Source: Coptis chinensis
Lineage: Eukaryota > Streptophyta > Magnoliopsida > Ranunculales > Ranunculaceae
NCBI GenBank assembly: GCA_015680905.1
Contig: CM027377.1
Coordinates: forward strand, 64,873,501 to 64,937,500
Length of the DNA: 64,000 nt
Direction of reading: 5' to 3'
Positions 1-10,500 of the stretch are shown one piece after another (within the stretch, counting starts at the first letter, position 1; every line of letters starts with the position of its first letter). Both the position numbers and the translations under genes were made by a program. The notes beneath the pieces were generated by a model that saw only the letters and a list, made by a program, of their open reading frames with translations, ran no database searches and was not told the origin of the DNA.

Positions 1-12
1 TTAGGGTAGCCA

Positions 13-83
13 GGGCCCTCTTCTATTTTCTTTTCTAAAATTCCTTAGAGTGTGTGGTTGCAAGCGCCGGAACCTTAGTCCAC
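13..83 (+). other. Conserved Athila-like block, copy 1 (B1)
   Basis: Shares GGGCCCTC, GAGTGTGTGGTTG and TTAGTCCAC in the same order with 15961-16014 (A2) and the reverse complement of 61361-61415 (A3). In this copy about 27 bases are inserted between the first two motifs. In A2 and A3 the block lies just after the coding region; I see no protein explanation for its conservation. Confidence 0.65.
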
Positions 84-442
84 AAAAACTCTACTTTGAA
101 GCTGAGTATAAATGTCTTCGATAATCGAAGCAAAAGCGTGCCTCCGGAAAACAATGGGTACCAAAAATTTCAACTCCTTCTTTTTCTCCTCCCTTTTTCT
201 ATTCTCTTCCTCGCGAACTCCAACTCATCATTTGGTCCAAATCTCACCCATCTCGAATTGGTAATGGTCGTAGTACTTTTGCTTTCAGCGTGGCGAAAAG
301 GATGGGGTGGTGTATGGTATCAAACTCCTTTCGTCAGGTCTTGATCTTTTATCGAGATGAGCGGTATAAGGTATATTATTATTGTCGACACCAGCTCAGC
401 GGGATAAACTTCATCGTCGTCCGTTGCTCCCCCCAGGTTGGG

Positions 443-574
443 ATTCGTCTTGAGGATCGGCGTTAAAAGACTCACATTCGTCTTGAGGATCGGCGTTAAA
501 AGACTCACATTCGTCTTGAGGATCGGCGTTAAAAGACTCACATTCGTCTTGAGGATCGGCGTTAAAAGACTCAA
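443..574. repeat. 33-bp tandem repeat, four copies
   Basis: Four nearly perfect head-to-tail copies of a 33-bp unit beginning ATTCGTCTTGAGGATCGG, at 443, 476, 509 and 542. The unit is a multiple of three, so repetitive ORFs appear on the minus strand, but nothing suggests they are coding. It lies in B1's non-coding interior. Confidence 0.9.
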
Positions 575-1438
575 CATGTATATACACGTTTTGTTTTATT
601 AGCACCCAAAGCATGCCCCCAAAGAGTCGTGATATGCACCATTGGATATTTCATAGTTAAATGCGGGCAATGGATTCCCCAGGCCAACCCCATTCAGTTT
701 TCTATGGATTGTTTGGGCGGTTTGAGGCTATACCATATGTACTAAGGGTAATATTATTATTAGACCATTGCACATTGGTCAAGGATGGTACAGATCCTAA
801 ACCCTAGGCCCCAAAACATAAAGGATAAGCCCCACGGTCTGGCTGGATTGGGTTCACCGAGCCGACATGAAAGTTGCCTGAGTTAAATTTTGTTTGTGAT
901 GTGTTGTTTTATTTGGATTTCGGTGTTGTTGACCGCGTTCTTCTCGACTTGTACATTTGTATATAAAGGATAAATAAATAAAACCAAAGATTGTAAAAAA
1001 AAAAAAAAAAAAAAAAAATTGATGTTTGAATGTTTTTTCATATTCTAGTGGATGGCATTTTTAATCTTGATCGTTTCGATATCTCATCCGTTAAATTCGA
1101 GGTTGAAGCGAATCAATTTCCACGTTTGAAATTTGAACTTTTAGGGACATAAGAGGAATTTCTGTAATTCATTTGTACTTGGGCCAAAATTTTGACCCGA
1201 CCCAAAACCCAAGATCCGGGTACAAAGCCCCAGCGGGGCACCCACGCGTCCACCCCTCACTTCTTCTTCCACAAAAAGCGGATCTTGGTCCCTCACCATC
1301 CACTCGGCTAGCGGCATACCATAGAGAATTCGACCAGCAAGACGCGAACAAACTCCACCAACCTCACCCCCTTCCTCCGGCACCACCTCCTCCACCTCCT
1401 CTTGCTAGTTGCACCATCAAAATTTAAATTATACCGCT
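575..1438. other. Non-coding interior of B1, promoter-like near 1180-1438
   Basis: No convincing gene. A run of A occupies 995-1018. From about 1180 the sequence becomes GC- and C-rich, with GGGCC/GGCCC-type words and an ACGCGTCC word, and leads straight into the ATG at 1439. The matching position in A3 (about 60720-60790, minus strand) has similar GGGCCC and ACGCGCG words. I read it as the upstream region of accessory ORF1a; this is inference. Confidence 0.4.
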
Positions 1439-2480
1439 ATGGCAGCCGCGAAGAAGGCAATTACGGTCGAGAGAAATTTCACAAATCTCTATAATTCGGG
1501 ATGTTTCACCCATTTTTGATGAGGAAATTGAAAGTAGAGAGTGGGAATATCTATTGCATCGAATCCCAGCTCAATATTCGAAGAATTGGTGTTGAAATTT
1601 TATAATAATGGAGGTTTCGGGGTGGCGAATTTTGGATTACGGCGGATGGGATGGAGCGTGAACTCACGCCGGAGTTGATTTGAATACCGCGCGGATTCGA
1701 TTAACTCGATAGCCCGACCTGTTATTGTCGAGTATCCGACCCGAGGGATTTGATGTTTGACACGCTTCTCGAGGGGAGTACAACAACTGGCTCGAACTGC
1801 GTGTACCAAAGCATTAATTTCGGGGCGTAACCAATTAGCCGTCACTCGATGGTTGGCGACAACGCGTCATTGGAACTTCAAAGGCGTCGGCGTGAACAAG
1901 ACTTTCTTGCACCTTTTGTGGATCCTACAGGAGAGGAAGCACACACTTTCTGTATGGTCCACTTCACGGGCCATATTCTTACGACCAGCGTCAAATAGGT
2001 CGACTCCTCTTCTTTGTACTTGTTACTTTCGGCTTATGCTTAACTTAGGGTTCGATCTGCTACTCCTTTCATTGAAACAAGGTCTTTCGAGAATTTTGGA
2101 ATTTTTGAGACTTGTGTTTTAGACCATTGGGACCCGGTAGCTAGAGATGACATTGAGCATGATAAGCATTACCTCCTCCTCCGCCTTCACCACCGATTTG
2201 TTTTAATGAAGATACCATCGCGCGAATCAATACTCCTATGGATGCCTTGAGGAACATGAATTCTAGTATCGCAGGATGTTTCTTCGCCGGGGGGAAGAGA
2301 TGATTACTCCCGAATGAATTCCAAAGAAGAAATGAGAAATCGCCAAGGCCAATTCAGGAGAATGATGATGGCTAATCGGCGACAATTCAAGATCGGTTAC
2401 TTTCTGATCTATAGGCCACATTCACCTTGATCATTTCGGCTGAAGTTAAATTAAGTGGCGAAGGCGTAGAAACCGGGTTC
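1439..2480 (+). pseudogene. Accessory ORF1a remnant (plant transposon-protein-like)
   Basis: Begins with ATG at 1439 (MAAAKKAITVERNF) and is soon broken by stops and frameshifts. The link to the other accessory ORFs is a HLLWILQ stretch near 1905-1932, also found in ORF1b near 4112-4140 and in A3 ORF1 near 59945-59974. The spacing from ATG to this motif is similar in all three. The better preserved relatives resemble the putative plant transposon protein family (Pfam PF20167, as I recall it). No catalytic residues are visible and the biochemical role is unknown. B1 therefore carries two ORF1-type copies where A3 has one. Boundaries are approximate because no reading frame stays open. Confidence 0.45.
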
Positions 2481-2722
2481 ATCTTCGCTAACCCGGAGGA
2501 TTCGATAGATGTTTATTTTCTTTGGTTTAGAAATGACTATGTCATTTATTTCCCTAATGCATTGCATTTTTATTTTTAGTGCTGCTAAATTATTATATAT
2601 CGGTTGATTTCTCATAATTTTGTATCTCGAACGGTTTAAATGAGAAATTATTTATGTTATGCGAATATAGTACTTTCAAAAATATGAGTTTGCTCCTTGA
2701 TTCATTGGGCCTACTCTCAAAG

Positions 2723-2792
2723 CCCAACGGTCGAACCAACGGGTGATCCAAACGGTCACATGCCCAACGGTCGAGAAACCAAGTTATAAATA
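2723..2792 (+). promoter_or_regulatory. Promoter-like cluster: four AACGG cores plus TATA box
   Basis: AACGG cores lie at 2726-2730, 2738-2742, 2751-2755 and 2766-2770, followed by TTATAAATA at 2784-2792 and an ATG at 2878. AACGG is the core of the plant M-phase (MSA) element bound by three-repeat MYB proteins. Two sites (CCCAACGGTCG) differ from the usual YCYAACGGYYA at one position. Spacing to the TATA box and ATG is normal for a plant promoter. Activity is inferred. Confidence 0.45.
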
Positions 2793-2877
2793 CAACTCTC
2801 CTTTCCTCTTTCACTCATTCCCTTCTCTCAATCTTCACAACTTCTTTCTTCACAAATTTTTCAATTTCTTGACAATA

Positions 2878-3042
2878 ATGAATAAACTAGAGCGATGGGA
2901 AAAGGAGCAGCGAGAATGGGCTATCACATTAATCGTGATAACGGTGTTTATCATTATTCTCTTGTCACTCATGCATAACTTGATCGAACATCTAGATCTA
3001 TGTAACCGTCCCTTTTTTTTCTTTTTTCATTTTGTATATTAG
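2878..3042 (+). CDS. Small putative membrane protein of B1, 54 codons
   Basis: I chose the ATG at 2878 because it lies 86 bp after a TATA box. The product has a charged N-terminus (MNKLERWEKEQREW), one hydrophobic segment at about residues 15-36 (AITLIVITVFIIILLSLMHN), then a short tail ending in a phenylalanine run encoded by T-rich DNA. This layout fits a single-pass membrane peptide. I recognise no family, and no counterpart is obvious in A2 or A3. The frame is open further upstream, but that part overlaps the promoter-like sequence. It could be a chance ORF; the promoter arrangement is the main argument for it. Confidence 0.3.
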   Translation: MNKLERWEKEQREWAITLIVITVFIIILLSLMHNLIEHLDLCNRPFFFFFHFVY

Positions 3043-3147
3043 TATGGTGTGTTAAATAATTCTCACACATTTTATGCGGGTTACATTATTAAATGGAGAA
3101 GTTTCAGTATTAATTAGTTGTGTATATTAGTTGTCTTTTCCTCTCTA

Positions 3148-3190
<43 letters not shown>

Positions 3191-3198
3191 AAAAAAAA

Positions 3199-3260
<62 letters not shown>

Positions 3261-3583
3261 AAAATAAATAAACAAACCATAACAAATAAAAGGCCATCAA
3301 AGGAAAAAATAATTAATGGATACACATAGTGTTAAGAAGGTACACATAACACTTGTCAAATGCATTTCGATTATTCTATCCATATTCTATTCTTGAGTTA
3401 TGATCATCATTTCTGAAATTTGTAAGTCTAACTATAGTATTTTCTAAACATTAAACCATCTCATTAATTGTATTTGGATATCGACATGACAAAAGACTTC
3501 TTGTGGATCCCCTATGATCTTTGTTCATAATCACATGGGTCATTAAATACACTTGGACTCAGTTGGTATAGCCTCATAGATTG
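3043..3583. repeat. Non-coding spacer with AT microsatellite and long A run
   Basis: Contains an (AT)n microsatellite at about 3148-3184 followed by an almost pure A tract to about 3258. The rest is AT-rich with no gene. The tracts could be slippage-expanded or the tail of an inserted retrocopy; I see no target duplication to decide. Confidence 0.8.
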
Positions 3584-3593
3584 CCTATAAATC
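3584..3593 (+). promoter_or_regulatory. TATA box upstream of accessory ORF1b
   Basis: CCTATAAATC lies 53 bp before the ATG at 3646. Together with the TATA boxes at 2784 and (in A3) 58831, it suggests the accessory ORFs have their own promoters. Confidence 0.45.
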
Positions 3594-3645
3594 TCTTCTT
3601 TTTAAGCCATTCTTATTCATACAATTTTCACTATCCTTCCTCGGC

Positions 3646-4735
3646 AATGGCTCAACCAAGAAAAATAACGGCAGAGAAAGACTACCTAAAACTTTCGAAG
3701 AAGGCGGTTTTCTCCTTATTTTGACACTGAAATCATCGTCGAGGATGGGGCCTCTTCTATATCATTCATTGACTAGTTATTCGAGAATTGGTTTTGATGT
3801 TCTACCAATTTAGCGGTTATGAAGATGGAAAATTCTACTTCAATGCCTATGGACAACGATTGGAATTGAATAAGGAAATGATCTCCGACATACTTCAAAT
3901 CCCACTAAAACCCAAGAGTCCCTTGTTCAAGAGTCATCATTCGATTCATAAAAACTTTCTTTGCGAGCTACAGTATCTCATGGCGACGTCGAACATACAC
4001 ATCACATGGTTCTTCAACTCTCTTTGAAGCAGAATCAGCGTGTTGTCCTCCATTTGGTTAGGACATAATGTGGTAGGTACATCACACCAATCTGAAGTCA
4101 CAAAGCCTCAACTTCACCTACTTTGGATTTTGCAAACTCAAAGAGATGACTTTTGTGCGATCCAACACCTGCGCGCGTAATCACCAAGAAAACAAGGCGG
4201 TCGGCCAGTTCTACCCACTTTGGTTACGCAGATTATGATTCGTTGGGGTTATCAATAATATCTCGAGACACCCCTTCAAAGAGCATATATAAAGGTACTT
4301 CAAACGGACTACTCCGTTGGTTTTGGACCCACGATGCTCGATAGATGAGCGAGAACACCTCAAGCTCAAATTCGGCCGGTTTATTTGATGAAAATGCCAT
4401 CTTTGAATATTATTAATCCCATGGAAGGCATTAAACTTCTTCATCGGGGTTTGAGGGAACTACACGCTTCGTCGGAATATCATCATCACAACTCTTGGGA
4501 TTTCCAAGATCGTCAAGCAATGCATGATGTTGAGCAGGAGGAGATCTTGGAAAATCATTCTCAATTCTTGCAAAATCATGCTCTCTAATGGAAAATCAAA
4601 GCGTACTCTCTCTGCCCGGACCAAAGGGACATTGGATGCATTTCGGCCAACAAATAGATGACCTAAGCGATGCGGTGCAAAATATGCATCTCCTAGATCA
4701 ATATCGAGAATCCATGATATTACTAAGTCAATAAG
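3646..4735 (+). pseudogene. Accessory ORF1b remnant (plant transposon-protein-like)
   Basis: Starts MAQPRKITAEKDY at 3646, comparable to the MAQRWRILPEQAF start of A3 ORF1. A longer open piece (3788-4027) contains VLMFYQFSGYEDGKFYFN followed by ISDILQIP, matching the VRQFYR...LAEILGIP pattern of A3 ORF1 and the usual layout of the putative plant transposon protein family (PF20167, from memory). The HLLWILQ motif follows near 4112-4140, and a C-terminal part rich in H, Q and E is open at 4385-4588. Several stops and frameshifts show it is dead. Function unknown; no nuclease or polymerase motif is visible. Confidence 0.6.
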
Positions 4736-4946
4736 TATATAATCATATATGTTATTACGTTTTCCGTCGTACTATGTATTTTATCTTATCTTTTTGTTTT
4801 ATTTTGTATGAAATGCTTAGTAGGATTGTCATCATTTCCATTGTGACTAATATAATTTTAACATGTGCTTCTGAGGAGGGTCTATTTTCTTACATACTCA
4901 TTTTTCCATCCGGTTGCGCATTACCTAGTTTATTACTTCATCCACT
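4736..4946. other. Spacer between ORF1b and ORF2 in B1
   Basis: T-rich sequence without a convincing gene. It precedes the ORF2 ATG and may contain its promoter; I see no clear TATA box. Confidence 0.4.
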
Positions 4947-5950
4947 ATGGCATCTTCATCAAACACAGCATCTTCATCATCCATGGTCCCTCCCAAAATC
5001 ATTCCTGAGCAATCCTTTCAATCTATGATGGATTCCAATGCCTATGGCCATCTCTTCCATGATTACATCACAAACATTGGGTGGTCTTCCCTAATTCTTC
5101 AACCTGACCAAACTTATTCTCCTAGTTTGGCTGCATACTTTTATGCTAATATGGATGACACACCAGCATTCAACCATGCGCATGGTTTCTACTTAGACGG
5201 ATTCACAATCCGAGTTGGTGACACACCTCATATCTTTTCTGAACAACAACTTGCTCTAACTTTGGACCTTCCATATCACGAACCTGCTGCATCTTGGCAG
5301 TACATCTTTCATAATTCTTACCGTTCCCTTTCAGTGGCAAGCGTTTCGCGACTCTTATGGTGATGGTCTTGAGATCAAACGAGAAGGAGATGGCCATGTG
5401 CCATGGCGCAACATCACCATTCCATTAGCAAGCATGACCATGAACATGGGGACTGCCATGTTATTTGTACTCCTAAACATTATGGGAGATTGGCATTTTT
5501 CTACCGCCAATGAGGCTGCTTGCGTTGTATTCAGTGCACTAGCTTCGGGGTCATGCATTATTTAACATTTTAGGTTGTGTTGTCTCGGCTGAAGCGAGCT
5601 CGCACTTTTCGGGATAAGTATATACTTTTTACCGTCACCGCTTGCGAATCATGAAGACACATTTCCCACGGTTTGCGGCTACTTTTCATGGTGGGTCAAG
5701 GTGGATTCCATGTGCCCGACAAAAGCGAAGAATCATTAAGCTCATTAAGGTTTTCGTCAATGGAGGCGTCATTTCGATACGAGGCATGTTCGATGTTACC
5801 CAAAGGACGAAAAGATGAAGACCAATTTGAGGGAATCAGGAGACAAAGAATGGGCAGAAATTTGGCGGACTATTATCTATTGGCGTGATGCTAAGGAAAT
5901 GCATTTCCTTAAAGAGGGCCTTGAGACCTTCGCGTCTCTTTGGATGGTAA
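4947..5950 (+). pseudogene. Accessory ORF2 remnant (paralogue of ORF1)
   Basis: ATG at 4947 opens 138 codons with a Ser-rich start, then IIPEQSFQSMMDSNAYGHLF, a YSPSLAAYFYANM stretch and LALTLDLP. It aligns along its length with A3 ORF2 (minus, 57528-58550), which has VIPKQSF, YSPQLTAYFYDHA and LVALVSGLP at matching places. After a frameshift near 5345, more of the same protein is readable at about 5395-5550, with ASMTMNMGTAMLF and NIMGDWHF matching A3. The tail to about 5950 is degenerate. Both proteins resemble the putative plant transposon protein group and share the pattern of ORF1, so ORF1 and ORF2 look like ancient paralogues. Role unknown. Confidence 0.65.
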
Positions 5951-6881
5951 ACTTGAGTTTGCCATTGTACATATATCTAGCTAAACCTTCTATTTGGTGT
6001 GCTATGTTTTTCATGTTTAGGTATCTTTGTGGTTTATTATATCGTTTGCTATGTTTAGTGTGCTATTGAACATTTTTTCTTGTTCTTTCTAAATAATATA
6101 TTATGATCTCCAACCTCTACGTTCGACAATCTAGCCCTAATTTTGCTCCACGGTTCTCGGTACTTTCTCTCTTTAATTATTGATCCTTCAAGGACTAAGC
6201 ATCATTACGTTTGGGGGTACTTTAAACCTATAGCAAAAATTAGGCATCTTGTAGCCTATATATAGTTTTATTTTCATATTAATAATTGTACTTAGTGACA
6301 AAGTCTTGTTTCCTTTTCAATGATGAAAATTGTCTAGAAATCTCACATTAGTATCCGAATTAGGATTTGTTTTAAGAAACTTTAGATAATCGTCGCAATA
6401 GTTTATACATCTTTTAATGAATATTCATGTATCTTGAGTATCATTGATTGTACATAGCGATAAGTTTCGGAACCAACGGTTAGTTACTTAAACTATAAAT
6501 CTGTGAGAATCTAACCAAAAGCCTTGATATGAGTGATTTGTGTGTGATGACACGAGGAGTAGTTTTTCGATTAGAGGAAATTATGCATCTACTTACTTGA
6601 TCACCACGAACCCTAGAGAATTTAGGCCTTCTTTGGATCGACATAGCTAAAAATTCTTACTGTTACAAATATTACCGCTAGTCACTAATTTGAACCTTTC
6701 ATCAAACCTTTCACTTTCACCACAAAAATTCCTTACCCATCTATTAAACCAAATAAAAGAACCTACCTAAGTGATGAGTATGAGAAATATGATGAAATGT
6801 GGAAGAATAAAGAGAAAGACTTGTCTTAAATATAAGTCAGTTACTTGCTTCAAGAAAGGAAAATAGAATCATGTTCTTAAG

Positions 6882-6919
<38 letters not shown>

Positions 6920-7550
6920 TAGTATCCAGAGGCTTAAGAACAAGGTTGGAAAAACTCAGTTAGAAGAAGGAAAGGAAAAAAGGATTTCTCTAGTATAAAT
7001 ATATGAAGACCCTATTCTCTCATACTCGTAAATTTTGATTATCCATTTCCATTTTTTCTTGTACACTATCACCTAAGCCCCCACAATACCTAATAAAGAC
7101 CTCTAGCTCAATTAGGAGTAGGGTGGTGTGATAATAAGTAGTAGGCGTGATTGATCGACATCGGCTCCTCATTTGTCATTGAGATGTAAGGAAGCGTGTG
7201 CCCACTTGCACATTGGAGTTAACAAAACCACGAGTGGAAAATTTTTGAGTGAATATGTGTTTCAACACATACTGTGAGAACCCATTTAGGTATGCTCTCC
7301 AAGGATCGAAACAACCACCGCTAGTATATTTCAATGAAAAGTTCACTTTGCATGAATAATCATATGTAGATGTTTTAATTATTGAATACATATTAACTTG
7401 AGTTTCAAAGAAATAAATCCTCGTTCCTGCTAAGGAGATGTATGGATATCCGAGATTAATTTAGGAAACAAGTTTACATCCGAGTCGTTGTAGTATAAAT
7501 AAAGTTTGTGAGTATCTTTTTCGAAAAACTCTCACGAGGCTATAACTCAT

Positions 7551-7571
7551 CCACTAGGGAATTCCTAGTGG
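7551..7571 (+). other. Conserved stem-loop SL1, B1 copy
   Basis: Arms CCACTAGG and CCTAGTGG form a perfect 8-bp stem around the loop GAATT. It is embedded in a block of about 75 nt conserved in five elements, from CTCACGAGGC to GGTCAATGCAATCGC. It lies about 150 nt before the LTR. Confidence 0.7.
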
Positions 7572-7674
7572 TTTAAGGCCTTGTTGCATATGGTCAATGC
7601 AATCGCTCTCTTGAAAGCGAGAATTAGTTTAGGACTACACATTTTTGGCCACTTATCTATTTTAGTGTCTCTTC

Positions 7675-7696
7675 TTTGCTTGAGAGGACAAGCAAA
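7675..7696 (+). other. Conserved stem-loop SL2, B1 copy
   Basis: Arms TTTGCTTG and CAAGCAAA flank the loop AGAGGA. It sits 10 nt before the polypurine tract. The same hairpin precedes the tract in A1, A2, A3 and, with a compensated base pair, S1. Confidence 0.7.
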
Positions 7697-7706
7697 GTCT
7701 TTGTTT

Positions 7707-7718
7707 AAGGGGGTAGTG
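7707..7718 (+). promoter_or_regulatory. Polypurine tract of B1
   Basis: AAGGGGGTAGTG directly precedes the LTR start TGATAAG. This is the usual site of plus-strand priming in LTR retroelements. Confidence 0.65.
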
Positions 7719-8481
7719 TGATAAGCACCCAAAAGTGTATTATGAAACCCCATTGAGACCTATAAATTTGGTTCATTATGTGTTTAATAATCATGAAATA
7801 AATATGTTTTCACACTTTTTTGCGGTATTTGCGGTAAACATGGAAATATTGGTTAAACCTGCAATAAAGCACGAGGAACGCACGTATATATAAATTCTTT
7901 TAAATCCACGTAGAAGCATCAAACTTCCAAAGCTCCTACCTCTCGAACCCGGGGACTCGAATCGACAAGAGAGCTGCTTTCGGACAATCGAGGCGATGAA
8001 CTCTACGCGATAAGGGAAGTTTAAAAGCGCCCCAAAATACCGGTTGCCCATGGATGCACATGGACCCACTATGCGGGGCCACAAGATTGGATGAGTCATT
8101 AATCATGGAGCATGTCAAGACAAAGATAACAAATTATTGGTGCAAAGTTGACACCTTGCATGTAATAAATTAGATTAGGTGTTAATAGTGAAAAAAAGGC
8201 AAGGTGTCACTTTGTTTTAATGTGGTAGATAAAAATGAATCAATGTGGTTTGATAATTCACGTGGGAGGAAATGAGATTTCTCTCAAATGGAGAAGAGAT
8301 TAGAAAAATGTGGGGACACTCCAATTACTCCCTTGACTTATTTTCCTCACATGACATTATTTTAGTTCCTTAGTGAAAAAGAGTTTTGGGAAGTTTTTGA
8401 TTTGATTGAAAAGCTTGTAATAGTTTTAATAGAGGAACACTTGTTCTTCTAAGAAATAATAGAAGTGAGTTTGGTTGTGGA

Positions 8482-8533
<52 letters not shown>

Positions 8534-9182
8534 TTGAGTTTTTATTAGTTCATAAGTCCTTGTCCCAAGGATCATGAGCTAACTTCCCTTTTGAGGAGTT
8601 AATCCAACTCATGTGAGGGAAAAACATTGGTTGTGAGTTTGGTAGGTTTTTAGGATGAACAACTAACACTACATCCTATCCCAAAATGATAGTTGGTGTA
8701 GTGTCTAGTTAGGAATCAAACACTGAGCTTAGAGATAAGTCATTGTTTGGTTTCACTTGCTAGCATGTATGAGCTCTTAAGTGAGCCATGCATGCTAGGG
8801 ATCAATTCTATTTTTCCATTAGGGACTTGTCTATGAGTCTAGGAAGAATCAAAACCTTTTTCAAATAAACAACTAATGATAGTTTCACATGAGGAGGATT
8901 AACTCTCCACCTTTCTTTTTAGTAATTTGTATTTTGTTTAAGTGCATGATTTCAAACTTAAATGTTTTGCTTTAATGTTTGTTAGGAAGAAACCTAGTAT
9001 TATAACCTTACTCCTTAGTTCCCTTATTGTAACATCCAATTTGTAGTTGTTCTATACTTTAGGTAGTTCGAATCCTTATTCTAACTCTACTCAATGAAGA
9101 TCGTGAGTAAGGTACTTTGAGTGCTTTTACATCAAACTTAGAGAGTTCAAATCTCTAAGTAGTGTTCTCTAAGCATATATCA
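7719..9182 (+). repeat. 3' LTR of B1
   Basis: Starts TGATAAGCACCC after the polypurine tract and appears to end ATATATCA at 9182, where sequence matching A2's interior begins. Length 1464 bp agrees with the 1485-1534 bp LTRs of family A. GTATATATAAAT at 7884-7895 is a plausible TATA box, and a CT microsatellite lies at 8486-8530. The first bases resemble the family-A LTR start (TGATAAGAGCCC), but the rest is strongly diverged. The 3' boundary is inferred from the junction only. Confidence 0.6.
8486..8530. repeat. CT microsatellite
   Basis: About 20 CT units ending in a TTTCT variant, inside the B1 LTR. Confidence 0.95.
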
Positions 9183-9503
9183 ATGAGTATCTATGATTGT
9201 TTGGCAGTAAGTTTCTGAAATCTAGGCTAGAGTACTTATTCTACAAATCCTGTGAGAATATAGCCTAAAGCCTTATATGAGTGAAACATTTGAGAAATGA
9301 CACAAGGGAGAAGTATATTCCGAATAGAGAAATCACACGTCCACTTGCTTGACCACTATACCATGTCCTAAGAGAGAATTTAGGCCTTTTTTGGATCGAT
9401 ATAGCTAGAAATTCCGACCTAAATATATTTTCTAGCTAGTCGCCTTAATCGAGCCTTTCTTTAGCCTTTCATAAACCACAAATCTTTTACCCTGTTACAA
9501 AAC

Positions 9504-9528
9504 AAAAAAAAAAAAAAAAAAAAAAAAA
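9504..9528 (+). repeat. Poly(A) tract conserved between elements
   Basis: An A run follows ACCCTGTTAC here and at 17255-17281 in A2; A3 has the complementary T run at 56642-56662, and B1 has 6884-6915 at the same relative place. Confidence 0.7.
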
Positions 9529-10345
9529 TCAACCTACCCAATTTAGAATAAGTCCGAGAATAGAATGAGGAAGAAAAAGAAGAAGAAAAACACGTGTAAA
9601 CAAAAATTAGTTAGTTGCTTCAAAAAATAAAGAAAAGAAGTTTCCATCCAAAGAAAAGAAAAAATAAAAATAAAAATAAAATAAAAACTCCAAAAAAATA
9701 GAATAAAAGGAGTTAAAAAGCCAAAGAAAAAAAAAAATATGGCTAAGGATGGAAACAAAGTGTAGAAGCAAAAGTAAATAACAAGGTTTTCTCTAGTTAC
9801 ATAATATGAAGACTCTATTATCTCAGACTTGTCCCTTTTTGAATATCCATTTCCTTCCTTCTTAAACCATCTCCTAATCCCCGAAACACCTAATAAAGAC
9901 CTCTAGCTCAATTAGGAATTGGTTAGTGTGATAGTAAGTGGTGAGATGTGTTTGATCGACTCCGGCTTCCTTGTGTGTCATTGAGATTGTAAGGTAAAAG
10001 TGTGCCAAGCACTAGAGTAAATAAACTTGAGGGGAAAAATCGAGTGTTATATCTTGACTATTATTGTGAGAACCTACTTAGGGACGCTTATTTCGAAGTT
10101 TTAAAACGGACTGCTATTGCATTTCATAGTATTACTCATTGTATAAATGTTTATTGTAGATGATTGATTATTATGTATATATTAGCTTAGGTTTTTGACT
10201 TGGTTATTCTTGTTCATAGCTAGTGAGATGTATAGATAATTTGGAGCATGAATAAGGAAACAATAGTTTTCTTTCTTAGTCGTTGTAGTATAGATGAAGT
10301 TTGTGAGTAACTTCACTGGAAAACTCTCACGAGGCTGTAACTCGT

Positions 10346-10366
10346 CCACTAGGGAATTCCTAGTGG
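10346..10366 (+). other. Conserved stem-loop SL1, A1 copy
   Basis: Same 8-bp stem and GAATT loop as the B1 copy, within the shared block of about 75 nt. Confidence 0.7.
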
Positions 10367-10461
10367 TTTAAGGCCTTGTTGCATATGGTCAATGCAATCG
10401 CACTCAGCGAAACGAGAGTAGTTAGAACTCCATTTTTGGCCACTTATTCTAATTTCTCATC

Positions 10462-10481
10462 TTTGCTTGAGGACAAGCAAA
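10462..10481 (+). other. Conserved stem-loop SL2, A1 copy
   Basis: Arms TTTGCTTG and CAAGCAAA with loop AGGA, followed at once by ATGCTG and the polypurine tract TTTGGGGGTGGTT (10488-10500). Confidence 0.7.
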
Positions 10482-10500
10482 ATGCTGTTTGGGGGTGGTT

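Larger units (their letters stand above)
5951..7706 (+). other. 3' non-coding region of B1
   Basis: No gene. From about 6440 it shares ordered blocks with 9183-10500, 16934-18256 and the reverse complement of 55671-57010: a GATTGT-CATAGCG start, a TTTGGATCGA-ATAGCTA block near 6640, a poly(A) tract (6884-6915), a CACCTAATAAAGACCTCTAG block near 7085, stem-loop SL1 (7551-7571) and SL2 (7675-7696). Conservation in blocks without coding capacity suggests functional RNA. Confidence 0.6.
1..9182 (+). mobile_element. Athila-like LTR retrotransposon B1, 3' part
   Basis: The window opens inside this element. In order it shows a conserved non-coding block (13-83), degenerate accessory ORFs (1439, 3646, 4947), a small membrane ORF (2878), a long 3' non-coding region (from about 5950), a polypurine tract and a 3' LTR (7719-9182). 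gag, protease and the 5' LTR would lie left of the window. Its 3' region shares blocks with A1, A2, S1 and A3 although its LTR is strongly diverged, so it is a sister family. Family-A sequence resumes at 9183 at the position matching about 16934 in A2, so B1 probably inserted into A1. The target duplication cannot be tested because the left end is missing. Confidence 0.7.

Noticed and set aside
54-344. 96-codon plus-strand ORF at the left edge
   Set aside because: Starts inside the conserved non-coding block and has no family resemblance.
443-574. Possible CRISPR array
   Set aside because: Repeats are directly adjacent without unique spacers, in plant nuclear DNA.
320-614. Repetitive minus-strand ORFs (SLLTPILKTNV repeats)
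   Set aside because: Produced by the 33-bp tandem repeat, which is open in more than one frame.
1141-1427. Overlapping ORFs on both strands before ORF1a
   Set aside because: Open because of local GC-rich composition; no family match, more likely promoter or leader.
3110-3325. Poly-phenylalanine minus-strand ORF
   Set aside because: Translation of the A tract and AT microsatellite.
9543-9758. Phe-rich minus-strand ORF, repeated at 17292-17510
   Set aside because: Comes from A-rich 3' non-coding sequence; its recurrence reflects the element copies.
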